A DNA stretch of 39,587 bases. Origin: an uncultured Dialister sp. Lineage in GTDB: Bacteria; Bacillota; Negativicutes; Veillonellales; Dialisteraceae. The notes beneath the pieces are model-generated. The model searched no databases and had not been told where the DNA came from. It saw nothing but the letters and a program-made list of their open reading frames with translations. The DNA lies in assembly GCA_934178345.1 (NCBI GenBank), contig CAKPQG010000022.1, forward strand, positions 1 through 39,587, given 5' to 3'. A program made the translations under genes and the position numbers. Shown here piece after piece: positions 1-7,879 of this stretch. The stretch's first letter is position 1, and the number at the start of each line of letters is the position of its first letter.

Positions 1-81
1 GGTCACTCCTATGAGAGCTGCAAGTCCCCCGCGGCAGATTGAACGCGAAAATGAGATGATCGTTATTTCACATCGCCATTT
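1..81 (-). promoter_or_regulatory. Probable 5' leader of a minus-strand gene lying left of the window
   Basis: Read on the minus strand, the last bases before the window edge are ATAGGAGTGACC, a good ribosome binding site (AGGAG, positions 6-10) at the right distance from a start codon just outside the window. No ORF is visible in this stretch. The fold-back element at 82-250 lies directly upstream in the same arrangement as in front of pbuG and pdxT. The gene itself is inferred. Confidence 0.35.
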
Positions 82-250
82 TTTAAGGAAACACTGATTC
101 AATCGTTGTCAGATTTTACTCTTGATTTTTTATGCATAGCAAGGAATAACCTGACGCGAATAGCGAGCTATGTAAGGAAGGCTATGACGAAGCTATGTAT
201 AAAAATTCTTGTAGAATCTGACTCTGCGATTGAATCAGCGTTTCCTTAAA
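82..250. repeat. Fold-back (MITE-like) element family S, long copy 1
   Basis: The element is about 169 bp with 23-bp inverted ends differing at one base: the left end carries AAGGAAACACTGATTCAATC and the right end GATTGAATCAGCGTTTCCTT. Inner arms continue the palindrome (CAGATTTTACTC..., ...GTAGAATCTG), and the centre carries GCGAATAGCGAGCTAT. It has no coding capacity. A second long copy is at 16268-16433, and short copies that look like internal deletions are at 27847-27898 and 36088-36136. Confidence 0.8.
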
Positions 251-397
251 TGAGGAATGGTAAATGAAGATATGGGATGGCAGGTAAAAGGTTCGGCGCA
301 AATGATCGATATACCGCTACGGTGAATTGTGCCCCTGCGGGGCACTCTATCCTGCGCCTTCGGCGCGCCCCTTCTTCAAGGGGCTGCTCAGTTGGGC
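251..397. repeat. Intergenic stretch with fold-back block L
   Basis: I see no gene here. Positions 330-389 hold a run of small hairpins: GCCCCTGCGGGGC, GCGCCTTCGGCGC and CCCCTTCTTCAAGGGG. The same run occurs in reverse complement at 38986-39049, so it is a dispersed element rather than a terminator of a local gene. Confidence 0.6.
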
Positions 398-592
398 AAT
401 GGTATTAAGTTAAGCGGCAGAACGTTCTTGGCTCCCCATCGGGGGAGCTGCCCGAAGGGCTGAGGGGGCAGAACTGCGGTATATCTAACATTACTCGATA
501 ACCGCTGGCATGCCCCTATTGCCTTCGGCACTTCCCCCGAAGGGGGAAGCAAGTCGTTACGGCGCTAACAATTTCCTTAACTTAATAGCATT
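398..592. repeat. Fold-back element family K, copy 1
   Basis: The stretch is bounded by inverted ends AATGGTATTAAGTTAAG (left) and CTTAACTTAATAGCATT (right). Inside are hairpins CTCCCCATCGGGGGAG and CTTCCCCCGAAGGGGGAAG. A second copy with matching ends and hairpins lies at 3921-4149 with a longer centre. It is non-coding. Confidence 0.75.
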
Positions 593-697
593 ACTCAGTT
601 GAGGGGATTCTAATCCCTAATCCCTAATCCCTAGCTACCAGTCACGAGTCACTAGTCACGAGTCACTAGTCACCAGTCACTAGTCACCAGTCACCAG
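593..697. repeat. Heptad arrays B and A abutting the RuBisCO-like gene stop
   Basis: TAATCCC units (about 611-634) are followed by AGTCACT/AGTCACC/AGTCACG units (about 640-700). The TGA stop of the neighbouring minus-strand gene (698-700) is itself part of the last repeat unit (read as AAGTGACTGGTGACTGG on that strand). Confidence 0.85.
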
Positions 698-1888
698 TCA
701 CTTCTCTCCTACCGCTTCCGCGAGTTTTTCAAGGAAGAAGCGGGTATTTGCGGTGAGGTCGGGGCCTTCGGTCTGAAGAGCGCCGCCTACGAGGAAGATG
801 GTATCGGGGCCGTAGACGCGGACCATTTCCTTGAAGAGCTGCCAGCGCATGCCGCCGGAGGGGACAGGGAAGTTCGCCCGAAGGTCTGCCATCTTTGATT
901 CCGTGCCTTCCGCGATCTTCTGGCAGGTGTCCTGCGAGAAGGAGAAGCGGCCGCCGAAGCTGGTAAAGATGACCGCATCCGCGCCGGCGAGGCGGGAGAG
1001 CTGGCCATAGTAGCAGAAGGGAGAAATGCCCGCATCCTGCGAGAGGACCTGCGGACCGGAGAAGCAGGGGTGCAGGAAGATCGGCAGGCCGAAGTCCGGA
1101 TCCCGTGCAAGGTCACGAATCATGGTGAAGCCGGTGATGGCAGGAGCGGCCATGATGCCGTCGGCCCCGATTTCCTTGGCCTGATACGCACGCTCGAGGA
1201 AGCCCAGACCATCTGTGGTACAGTTGGCGATGTACATGCTTTTCCTGCCGGTTTTTTCTTTGGCATCCGCAAGTGCCATGACGCACTGGAGGACACGTTC
1301 TTTGAAAGGGGCATAGTGCTGGTCCATGAGGCTGTGGTCATCTTTGATGATGGGGCAGCCGCCGAGTGCGAGGTCATAGACCATTTTCGCCAGTTCTTTC
1401 GGAGACTTGCCCAGCGGCTTGATGGCTGACATGAAGATCGGACCGCGCGGCACACCGCAGAGGTCACGAAGACCGCTTCTGCCGAAGCGCGGGCCCGGGT
1501 AATTGTTGTACATGGTCTCGGGCAGTTCGAAGGACATGAGGCGGACACCGGGCTGCAGGCTCGTATTTCCGAAAAGCATATTGAGGAGTTCGGCCATCTC
1601 ATCACCGACAGCCTCCGGCTCATAGGAGATCGTCGCATAGTATGCGCCGGCTTCCGCCTTTTTCAGATCCTCGATCTGGCCGACGATGGAGTCAGCGATC
1701 GGAGTGCCGTCTACCAGCTCGTAAGGACACTCGATCGTCTGCTCGACGGCGATGCCGAAGGCGATCTTCTTCGCCTCTTCATACGTGGGGGCTGCGATGC
1801 GGTACGTCGCAGTAAAACGCGAAGACTGGTGCAGGTCTTCGGTCAGTTCAGAAAACAATTCACTTTCAAAAAAGGATGTATTGGACAA
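698..1888 (-). CDS. RuBisCO-like protein (form IV type), TTG start
   Basis: This 396-residue protein belongs to the RuBisCO large-subunit superfamily. Visible landmarks, aligned to plant RuBisCO numbering: SAIKPLG with K157 (K175), GGCPIIKDDH at 177-186 with K182 (the K201 carbamylation lysine) and D184 (D203), but H185 where carboxylases have E204; H273 in FLHPCFSG (H294); SGG 344-346 (379-381); GG 368-369 (403-404). The loop-6 lysine motif GKxxG is not recognisable. These losses argue against CO2 fixation. Form IV homologues act as enolases, isomerases or transcarboxylases on phosphorylated sugars or methylthio compounds, and the substrate here is unknown. The start is TTG (1886-1888), chosen because AAAGGAG lies 8 nt upstream and the ATG alternatives lie inside conserved sequence. 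The gene stands alone, with no methionine-salvage or sugar-acid neighbours, and its 5' leader is a repeat array. Confidence 0.88.
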   Translation of the reverse strand: MSNTSFFESELFSELTEDLHQSSRFTATYRIAAPTYEEAKKIAFGIAVEQTIECPYELVDGTPIADSIVGQIEDLKKAEAGAYYATISYEPEAVGDEMAELLNMLFGNTSLQPGVRLMSFELPETMYNNYPGPRFGRSGLRDLCGVPRGPIFMSAIKPLGKSPKELAKMVYDLALGGCPIIKDDHSLMDQHYAPFKERVLQCVMALADAKEKTGRKSMYIANCTTDGLGFLERAYQAKEIGADGIMAAPAITGFTMIRDLARDPDFGLPIFLHPCFSGPQVLSQDAGISPFCYYGQLSRLAGADAVIFTSFGGRFSFSQDTCQKIAEGTESKMADLRANFPVPSGGMRWQLFKEMVRVYGPDTIFLVGGALQTEGPDLTANTRFFLEKLAEAVGEK

Positions 1889-1894
1889 GAGGAA

Positions 1895-1901
1895 GTCTCC
1901 T
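1895..1901 (-). promoter_or_regulatory. Ribosome binding site fixing the TTG start of the RuBisCO-like gene
   Basis: AAAGGAG on the minus strand lies 8 nt upstream of TTG at 1886-1888. No promoter is recognisable between this site and the GGGTTCA array that begins about 14 nt further upstream. Confidence 0.7.
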
Positions 1902-2335
1902 TTCGGAAAAATGAGGTTCAGGGTTCAGGGTTCAGGGTTCAGGGTTCAGGGTTCAGGGCTCAGGGTTCAGGGTTCAGGGTTCAGGGCTCAGGGTTCAGGG
2001 TTCAGGGTTCAGGGTTGTGGTGGCGGCTTCGCCGCGAGTATGAATAGCCTTCCCCTCGAGGGGAAGGTGCCCCAAAGGGGCGGATAGGGCACCGGCGGTA
2101 TGAAAGAGAGGGGGAAATGCGTTTCAAGCAGGCGATTTACGACAGTACCCTATCCACCGCTGGCGCGGTCCCCCTTCCCCATGCGGGGAAGGCTTAGGCA
2201 GAGCGACGCTTCGCGTCGATTTTTATAAAAGGCGATGCCCGAAAGTAGTATTCAAGTCACCAGTCACTTGAGGCTCCTAATCCCTAGCCACTCATCCCTA
2301 GCTACTAGTCCCCAGTCCCCAGTCACTACTCCCCG
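1902..2335. repeat. Intergenic mosaic: GGGTTCA array, fold-back M, heptads A/B
   Basis: About 14 GGGTTCA heptads, a few reading GGGCTCA, occupy 1915-2016 next to the start of the RuBisCO-like gene. A short GGCGGCTTCGCCGC hairpin follows, then fold-back element M at 2046-2194 with ends AGCCTTCCCC and GGGGAAGGCT. The block finishes with AGTCACC and TAATCCC heptads at about 2254-2335, which run into the stop codon of the glycosyltransferase. I see no gene here. Confidence 0.8.
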
Positions 2336-3292
2336 TCACTCTTTCTTATGGCTCACGCGATAGGGATTATCGAGATGGGCGGCGGTGTCATCAGAGAGCC
2401 AGTAGAGGGGGCGGTTTCTGGTTTCTTCAAACATACGCCCAAGGTACTCGCCGATGATGCCGAGACCCATGAGATTCAAACTGCCAAAGATGGCGATGAG
2501 GATGGTCATGGTCGCCCAGCCGGGGACGGCCTGGTCCATCATGACGCAGTAGAGGACATGAAGGATGAGGAGGATGCCCGCGACAGCGGCGAGGACACCC
2601 AGATAGAATGCCACACGTAGCGGCAGGGTGGAATTTGTGATGATTCCGTCCATCGCGAAGTGCAGCATTTTTTTCATGGAAAATTTCGAGACGCCGGCGT
2701 GGCGGGCAGGCGCTTCGAATTCGATGGTACACTGCTTGAAGCCAAGACCGCCTACGATGCCGCGGATGAAGCGGGAGTGTTCACGGAAACGCAGAAAGGC
2801 ATCGAGCGCTTTGCGATCCATCAGGCGGAAGTCGGAGCCGCCCGGGACGACGGGAGAATTTGAAATGGAATTGATCACCGCGTAGTAGCCTGCCGAGGTC
2901 AGTTTCTTGATGGGGCCGGCATCTTCAGTCGCTGTGCGGATGGTCTGCACGATGTCGTAGCCTTCCTGCCACTTCTCGATGAGCTTCGGAATGAGCGCCG
3001 GTGGATGCTGCATGTCGCCGTCCATCGTGATGACGGCGTCTCCGATGGCAAAGTCCATGCCGCAGGTGATGGCGATCTGGTGGCCGAAATTGCGCGCAAA
3101 GGTCAGCGCCCGCACATGCGGGTCGCCGGCGGCCAGCTGGTGGATCAGCTCGTCCGTGCGATCCTTCGAGCCATCATTGACGTAGATGATCTCGTAGTCC
3201 ATATCCAGTGTCTGCATGACTTTTGTCACTTCGTCATGGAAATAGACGACGTTGCCTTCTTCATTATATACAGGTGTTACGATCGATATCAT
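2336..3292 (-). CDS. Family 2 glycosyltransferase, GtrB/ArnC/DPM1 type
   Basis: It transfers a sugar from a nucleotide donor, most likely to undecaprenyl phosphate at the inner face of the membrane. The 318 residues show the GT-A nucleotide-binding start (MISIVTPVYNEEGN), VNDGSKD near 38-44, the metal-binding DGD at 91-93, and two C-terminal membrane helices (about 225-250 and 258-282), the standard layout of polyprenyl-phosphate glycosyltransferases. The ATG at 3290-3292 is chosen because GGAGG precedes it and the -10 box at 3327-3332 gives a short leader. An in-frame ATG at 3313 has no ribosome site. It is monocistronic, with repeats on both sides. No flippase or lipid A modification gene is adjacent, so the acceptor polymer cannot be named. 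Confidence 0.85.
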   Translation of the reverse strand: MISIVTPVYNEEGNVVYFHDEVTKVMQTLDMDYEIIYVNDGSKDRTDELIHQLAAGDPHVRALTFARNFGHQIAITCGMDFAIGDAVITMDGDMQHPPALIPKLIEKWQEGYDIVQTIRTATEDAGPIKKLTSAGYYAVINSISNSPVVPGGSDFRLMDRKALDAFLRFREHSRFIRGIVGGLGFKQCTIEFEAPARHAGVSKFSMKKMLHFAMDGIITNSTLPLRVAFYLGVLAAVAGILLILHVLYCVMMDQAVPGWATMTILIAIFGSLNLMGLGIIGEYLGRMFEETRNRPLYWLSDDTAAHLDNPYRVSHKKE

Positions 3293-3326
3293 GGTTCCTC
3301 CGTTACGGCACATAAGCCTACGCTAT

Positions 3327-3332
3327 ATTATA
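3327..3332 (-). promoter_or_regulatory. Extended -10 promoter of the glycosyltransferase gene
   Basis: Minus-strand TGCTATAAT is a perfect TATAAT with an upstream TG, about 35 nt before the start codon. The -35 region (CTTATA at 17 nt) is poor, which is usual for extended -10 promoters. Confidence 0.6.
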
Positions 3333-3614
3333 GCACACTCAGATATATATATAAGTAGTATAAAGACAGCGTGTGTATGGCGGATTGCCGGGAGTTAAAG
3401 AAATGATAAAATCGATGAGGGTTCAGGGTTCAGGGTTCAGGGTTCAGGGTTCAGAGTTAGCCCCTTGGGGCGTGTTGTCCCTTGAGTGCGTGCGAAAGCT
3501 CTACTCGCCAGTTAGGAGTGAGGAGTGAGGAGTGAGGAGTGAGGAGTTAGGAGTGGTGGTGCGGCGCATAAAAATTAGAAGCGCCGCGGAGTTTTGATAG
3601 CGCTTCGCGCGGCG

Positions 3615-3764
3615 CATCGTCATTTCGAGCGTAGCCCTCGATCTTTATTGCAGAACGTTCATCGCCTGATGTGAGGCAGCACTAGGACATCGTTTTCCCT
3701 CGGCGCATACACGCTGATTTCCGCAGTGCAGTAAAGACCCTCGGCTGCGCTCGGGATGACGATG
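3615..3764. repeat. Fold-back element family J, copy 1
   Basis: This 150-bp element has about 32-bp imperfect inverted ends, CATCGTCATTTCGAGCG on the left and CGCTCGGGATGACGATG on the right. A second copy occupies 10627-10775 in the same position relative to hairpin E and the downstream heptads. Its ends resemble the GTCATTTCGAGCGAAG-type dispersed repeats seen in many bacteria. Confidence 0.7.
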
Positions 3765-3920
3765 CCGGAGAAATCCCAGTCACCAGCCACCAGTCACTCC
3801 TAATCCCCAATCCCTAATCCCTAGCCACTCATCCCTGCTTTCAAACTTGTGGTGGCGGCTTTGCCAATATTTTATACTCGGTGCGAAGCACCGTACTGCT
3901 TTAGCCTTCCCCTCTTGGGT

Positions 3921-4149
3921 AATGCTATTTAGTTAAGCGGCAGATCATTCTTGGCTCCCCATCGGGGGAGCTCCCCGAAGGGGAGAGGGGGCTACGTAGC
4001 GGTATTGCATGAAAGTGTTGGAATATCGATAGCATCGGACTATTCAACATAGCACGCTATACCGCTAGCATGCCCCTATTGCCTTCGGCACTTCCCCCGA
4101 AGGGGGAAGCAAGATGTTACGTAGCTAACGATTTCCTTAACTTAATAGC
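3921..4149. repeat. Fold-back element family K, copy 2
   Basis: Ends AATGCTATTTAGTTAAG and CTTAACTTAATAGC, with internal hairpins CTCCCCATCGGGGGAG and CTTCCCCCGAAGGGGGAAG, as in the copy at 398-592. It is flanked on both sides by CCTTCCCCTC sequences, suggesting insertion into an M-type hairpin element. Confidence 0.7.
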
Positions 4150-4370
4150 CTTCCCCTCTAGGGGAAGGTGCCCGAAGGGCGGATAGGGCACTGGCGGTAT
4201 GCAAATCATTGTTTGAAATCCCCAGTCACGTTCTCGCAAGTGTGCGAAAAACGGCAGCATACGAGCGACGCGGAGTATAAATCATGGCGATGCCATGAGC
4301 TGGCACTCCGGTCACTAGTCACCAGCCACCAGTCACTAGTCACTAGTCACCAGTCACAAAAGTCGCAAAT

Positions 4371-4411
4371 AAAAAAACGCTTTGAATCATTCACGATCCA
4401 AAACGCTTTTA
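4371..4411 (-). terminator. Intrinsic terminator of the Hpt gene
   Basis: On the minus strand AAAAGCGTTTTGGATCG is followed by CGATCC-free loop sequence and then GATTCAAAGCGTTTTTTT, giving an imperfect stem around AAGCG/GCTTT-type pairing and a T run about 10 nt after the stop codon. Confidence 0.55.
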
Positions 4412-4418
4412 TCACGTT

Positions 4419-4769
4419 CTATTCGTCCACTTCTTTGATGCAGGCAACGGTCATATCATATTTTTCTTTCAGCTGCGGGAAGAGGTTGTCTACGCCGTCC
4501 ATGGTACCGGCGCGGAGGATTTCTGTGATCTCTATTGCCAGAGGTGAGAGCTGGCTGAAGCCGAGGTTCTGCGTGATGCCCTTCAGCGTGTGAGCTGCGC
4601 GGAAGGCTTCATCTACATTTTCTTCGGAGAGGTTCTTTTCCAGCAGTGCGAAGGTGGGGTCGTCTAAGAATTTCAGCGCAAAGCGCTTGATGAAGGCGTC
4701 GCTCGGAAGGCGGCTCTTTACTTCGGCGTAGTCAGCGCCCATTTTGTTGTAGCATGCTTCGATATTCAT
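4419..4769 (-). CDS. Hpt-domain histidine phosphotransfer protein
   Basis: This 116-residue all-helical protein consists of one Hpt domain. The phosphoacceptor motif is AAHTLKGITQNLGF with the histidine at position 60, followed by the conserved xLKGxxxNLGF helix. Such proteins relay phosphate between a hybrid kinase and response-regulator receiver domains. No histidine kinase is in the window. The next upstream gene (5026-7005) has a REC domain and is transcribed in the same direction, so it is a plausible partner, but about 255 bp of repeats separates the two. The start codon at 4767-4769 is preceded by AAGGAGAATCTC. Confidence 0.88.
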   Translation of the reverse strand: MNIEACYNKMGADYAEVKSRLPSDAFIKRFALKFLDDPTFALLEKNLSEENVDEAFRAAHTLKGITQNLGFSQLSPLAIEITEILRAGTMDGVDNLFPQLKEKYDMTVACIKEVDE

Positions 4770-5025
4770 TGAGATTCTCCTTGTATGGTTAGCCCGTGGG
4801 GCGTGTCGTCCCTTGATTGTTTGCCAAAGAGGTTCAGCAGGTTCTATAGGTCTATAGGTAGTGGGGGATAGTGCGGCGCAAAATAATAGGGAAGCGCCGC
4901 GGAGGTTTGAAACTAGCGGTTTTCTCGTATCGCAAATCTAATCCCTAGTCCCTAGTCACAAGTCACAAGTCACAAGTCCCTAGTCACCAGTCACTAGTCA
5001 CCAGTCACTAGTCACCAGCGACTTG
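4770..5025. repeat. Intergenic mosaic (H, E, F, heptads A)
   Basis: Block H (about 4788-4825), hairpin E (4870-4902), block F (AACTAGCGGTTTTCTCGTAT, about 4912-4931), then AGTCACA/AGTCACC/AGTCACT heptads to 5025. The last codons of the GGDEF/HD-GYP gene lie inside the array. Confidence 0.8.
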
Positions 5026-7005
5026 TCACAAGTCCCTGACGATCCTCTCCGGGATTTTTGGAAGGATGTCAAGACTGGTGCTGTTTTTCTGCAGTTCTTC
5101 CTTCAGCTGGTCTTTGATGTCCAGTAGACAGTCCAAAAGAAGCGGGTTGAAGAGGCCGCATTCCCCATTGAGGATCATCTGGATGGCTTTTTCGTGAGCG
5201 AAGGCATCCTTGTAGACGCGCTTGCTTGTCAAGGCGTCGTAGACGTCGGCGAGGGAGACGATCTGCGCGGAGATCGGGATGGCATCGCCCTTGAGGCCGT
5301 CAGGGTATCCGCGTCCGTCCCAGCGTTCGTGATGCCAGCGGCAGATGGCGTAAGTCACCTTGACAAGAGGTTCTTCCGGAAAGCCTTCCAGATTTTCGAT
5401 CATCTTTGCGCCGATCAGGGTGTGCGTCTTCATGATTTCGAATTCTTCTCGTGTCAGCTTGCCGGGCTTGTTCAGGATCTTCTCATCGATACCGATTTTG
5501 CCGATGTCGTGGAGAGCGGCGGCATTCGTGATGAGGGCTTCATCCTGCCATGTGAGGTGGTAGCGGCTGCTGCGCTGCATGACGCGCGATAAGAGGAGCT
5601 CAGTGATGCGGCTGACATTCAGGATGTGTTTGCGGCTTTCCCCGTTTTTGAGACCGACGACTTCGGAAAGGATGCTGATGATGATGTGGTTATTTCGTTC
5701 TTTTTCCTGGATCTGGCTCGTCACCAGGCTCAAAAGACGGCGCTGCTTGGCATACAGCTTGGTGATATTGTCCGAGCGCTGGCGGACGACGTTCATATTA
5801 AAGGGGCGGGTGATATAGTCGGACGCGCCCATGTCATAGGCTTGTTGAATGAAGGCAGGGGAGTCTTCGGCGGAAATCATCATGACGGGGATGTCATCGA
5901 GCCAGCGTTCCTTCTGCATGACGGCGAGTACATCGAAACCTCCGACTTTCGGCATGACGACGTCTAAAAGTACGAGGGAGATCTTCGTACCGAGCTCATA
6001 GAGGAGAGCGAGCCCCTTTTCACCATCTGCGGCTTCAAGAATTTCATACCGATCGCGCAGCATTTCTTTGAGGAGGCCGCGGTTCAGCTCCGAGTCATCG
6101 ATGATGAGCACTTGCGGCTTTGCGGCAGGGGCATCGAGCAGCTGCTTCTCATATTCCACCTCGTCGTCCATGGCCACCGTATTTTTATAGGACTTGGCAT
6201 AGTACATGAGCTTGTCAGCACGGGAGACGACTTCTTCGATGCTGCCGTTGTAGAGCATGGTGCCGCCGATGCTGGCAGAGATTTTTAGACCAGGGAAATC
6301 AGGGAATTCTGCTTCCCTGATGTGTTCTTTGATGGTGCGGAGCTTCTCTCCGAAGATGGAGGAGGAGACATTCGGCATGATGAGGAGAAATTCATCTCCG
6401 CCATAACGGATGAGCTTGTCTGTGCGGCGGATGCATTTCTTCGTGATCCGTACCAGCGCCTTCAGCGCAGCATCGCCTGCGCTGTGGCCGAAGGTGTCAT
6501 TATAGAGCTTCAGGTCATCAAGGTCGATCAAGGCGACACCGGCAATGCCTGAGAAACTTTTCATTTTGTCTTCCCAGAAACGGCGGTTGTACGCGCCGGT
6601 CAGGGCATCGATGTAGAGCTGCTGGCTGAAGGACATCAGCTGGTCATAGCCTTCGGCGAGGAAGAGGTCGGTGTTATCGATGTGTTTCAGCATTTCCAGC
6701 ACGTAAGGCACGCCTTCGATCGTGAGCGGCTTCACAAAGATCTGGTACATTTTGCCATCGATGATCTGGAAGTGGAGATGCGTGCCTTTCTTGGTCAAGG
6801 CAGTCCCTTGGCCCTTTGGGGCGCAGAATTCACAAGGGCTCTCGCGGCTGTCATCGTCACATGGCGAAAGCCCAAGGGTGCTTGCCGTATCCCTGCCTTT
6901 GGGCTGCGTAGCCTTGACAAGACGTACCATGGAAAAAACCTTCCGCAGGCACTGCATGTCCTGCTGCACGCTTTCCATGGTCAATGGTTCTTTTTTCGAA
7001 CTCAT
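5026..7005 (-). CDS. PAS-like/GGDEF/REC/HD-GYP cyclic-di-GMP synthase-phosphodiesterase
   Basis: This 659-residue cytosolic signalling enzyme carries both c-di-GMP making and breaking modules. Residues about 10-110 form a PAS-like sensor with a CxxC pair (SPCEFC, 58-61). GGDEF domain about 125-280: intact GGDEF at 202-206 and an inhibitory I-site RRTD (193-196). Receiver domain about 297-413: DD at 303-304 and phospho-acceptor D348 in LLDVVMP. HD-GYP domain about 435-620: HDIGKIG (H499, D500) and HHERWDGRGYP (558-568). Both catalytic motifs are intact, so the protein could be bifunctional. A receiver between the two output domains could switch between them, with the Hpt protein at 4419 as candidate phosphodonor (inference). 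The start at 7003-7005 has GGAG 8 nt upstream. The final residues RDL and the stop are encoded by the flanking heptad array. Confidence 0.92.
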   Translation of the reverse strand: MSSKKEPLTMESVQQDMQCLRKVFSMVRLVKATQPKGRDTASTLGLSPCDDDSRESPCEFCAPKGQGTALTKKGTHLHFQIIDGKMYQIFVKPLTIEGVPYVLEMLKHIDNTDLFLAEGYDQLMSFSQQLYIDALTGAYNRRFWEDKMKSFSGIAGVALIDLDDLKLYNDTFGHSAGDAALKALVRITKKCIRRTDKLIRYGGDEFLLIMPNVSSSIFGEKLRTIKEHIREAEFPDFPGLKISASIGGTMLYNGSIEEVVSRADKLMYYAKSYKNTVAMDDEVEYEKQLLDAPAAKPQVLIIDDSELNRGLLKEMLRDRYEILEAADGEKGLALLYELGTKISLVLLDVVMPKVGGFDVLAVMQKERWLDDIPVMMISAEDSPAFIQQAYDMGASDYITRPFNMNVVRQRSDNITKLYAKQRRLLSLVTSQIQEKERNNHIIISILSEVVGLKNGESRKHILNVSRITELLLSRVMQRSSRYHLTWQDEALITNAAALHDIGKIGIDEKILNKPGKLTREEFEIMKTHTLIGAKMIENLEGFPEEPLVKVTYAICRWHHERWDGRGYPDGLKGDAIPISAQIVSLADVYDALTSKRVYKDAFAHEKAIQMILNGECGLFNPLLLDCLLDIKDQLKEELQKNSTSLDILPKIPERIVRDL

Positions 7006-7099
7006 GTCGTACTCCTCTCCTGCCTTCTTCTTCTTGATTTCCGGATGAGTTTATTATTTTTCATTGTACTATATAATTGCCGTCATGTAAAAGAAAGTT

Positions 7100-7458
7100 T
7101 ATACAAGTTTTAGCCACGCGCTCCGCGGCCACCAGTCACTAGTCCCTAGTATTGCGTTTTCTAAATAACTGGCATGTAAGTCAACTTCCGACTCAAGTTA
7201 GGAGTTAGGAGTTAGGAGTTAGGAGTTAGGAGTTAGGAGTTAGGAGTAAAGGTACGGCGCATAAAATCAGGAAGCGCCGCAGAGTTTTATATAAATGATG
7301 GACAAACTGTTTTATATAATGAGGGGTATTGGGGCACTATATGAATTGTGTGCCCCTTCCAGCACTTCTCACTTCTCACTAAGTCCAGAAGTTAACAAAT
7401 CGCTAGTCCCTAGTCACCAGTCACCAGTCACCAGTCGCTAAATTTCCCCCTTATACCA
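7100..7458. repeat. Intergenic mosaic with TTAGGAG heptads and hairpin E
   Basis: There is no gene. An AGTCACT stub (about 7133-7150) is followed by a TTAGGAG array (about 7195-7249, seven units), hairpin E (7251-7284), a second fold-back GGGGCACTATATGAATTGTG with its closing GTGCCCC (7331-7356), and AGTCACC heptads (7403-7440) before the terminator of the next gene. Confidence 0.8.
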
Positions 7459-7489
7459 AAAACGCACAGCCTCACGGCTGTGCGTTTCT
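7459..7489 (-). terminator. Intrinsic terminator of the His-rich exported protein gene
   Basis: Minus strand AAACGCACAGCC-GTGA-GGCTGTGCGTTTTT: a perfect stem of about 12 bp with a T tract, starting directly after the TAG stop. Confidence 0.85.
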
Positions 7490-7864
7490 CTAGTCCTCTT
7501 TCCCGAAGGGGCAGTCCTTATGATATTTTTGATGATGTCTCTTATAGCTTTCCTTGGGGCGGCATTCGTTTCTTCTGTCACGATACGCGGTATCGCCCTC
7601 TTTGACACAGGGCGGGCGCTTGTGGTGGAATTCCCGCTCTTCTTTGTCCCAGTGATCGTGGAATCTCTTGTGCTTTTTGTGATGGCGGTATTCCGGCGGC
7701 GGGAGGGGATCTCCCGGATGCTCGGCTTCATGGAGAGCGATGTGGTAGTCACGGCCCTCGGTATCGATGTCCGCCGCTGAAGCAGTATTCCATGCAAAGG
7801 CTCCGGCGGATAAGAAGGCAAGCGCGCAGGCTGCGATCAGGAAGCGTTTTTTGATGGTAGTCAT
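7490..7864 (-). CDS. Small exported histidine-rich protein of unknown function
   Basis: This 124-residue protein starts MTTIKKRFLIAACALAFL and has a clear Sec signal peptide, probably cleaved after ASA near residue 31. The mature part is strongly charged and contains about 13 histidines, many in clusters (RHHKKHKRFHDHW, FHHKR, KRHHQKYHKD), plus three cysteines. It could bind divalent metals in the periplasm, but no known family was recognised, so this is only an inference from composition. The ATG at 7862-7864 is chosen over an in-frame ATG at 7912 because AAAGGAG lies 7 nt before it and the signal peptide begins there. It is a single gene with its own terminator, next to two other small exported charged proteins. 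Confidence 0.75.
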   Translation of the reverse strand: MTTIKKRFLIAACALAFLSAGAFAWNTASAADIDTEGRDYHIALHEAEHPGDPLPPPEYRHHKKHKRFHDHWDKEEREFHHKRPPCVKEGDTAYRDRRNECRPKESYKRHHQKYHKDCPFGKED

Positions 7865-7879
7865 AATGGGGCTCCTTTC

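Larger units (their letters stand above)
3333..4370. repeat. 1-kb intergenic mosaic with nested fold-back elements J and K
   Basis: No gene is present. In order: GGGTTCA array (3418-3455), block H (GTTAGCCCCTTGGGGCG), GAGGAGT heptads (3520-3553), hairpin E (3554-3590), fold-back J (3615-3764), AGTCACC and TAATCCC heptads (3775-3835), fold-back K (3921-4149) next to an M-type CTTCCCCTCTAGGGGAAG hairpin, then AGTCAC heptads (4308-4358) leading to the Hpt terminator. Confidence 0.8.

Noticed and set aside
1752..2087. ORF encoding a GFRVQGSGFRVQ peptide repeat
   Set aside because: The peptide repeat is the translated GGGTTCA heptad array; period 7 gives a 7-residue peptide in any open frame. There is no gene context.
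6800..6920. Inserted repeat inside the GGDEF/HD-GYP gene, from the hairpin-like CCCTTGG/CCAAGGG sequence
   Set aside because: The encoded segment with SPCEFC is typical of cysteine-containing PAS-like sensors and keeps frame with the following conserved IIDGKMYQIFVKPL, so it is more likely native.
7520..7780. 86-codon hydrophobic ORF that looks like a small membrane protein
   Set aside because: It is antisense to the His-rich exported protein; the hydrophobic look comes from reading His/Lys codons backwards. No ribosome site was seen.
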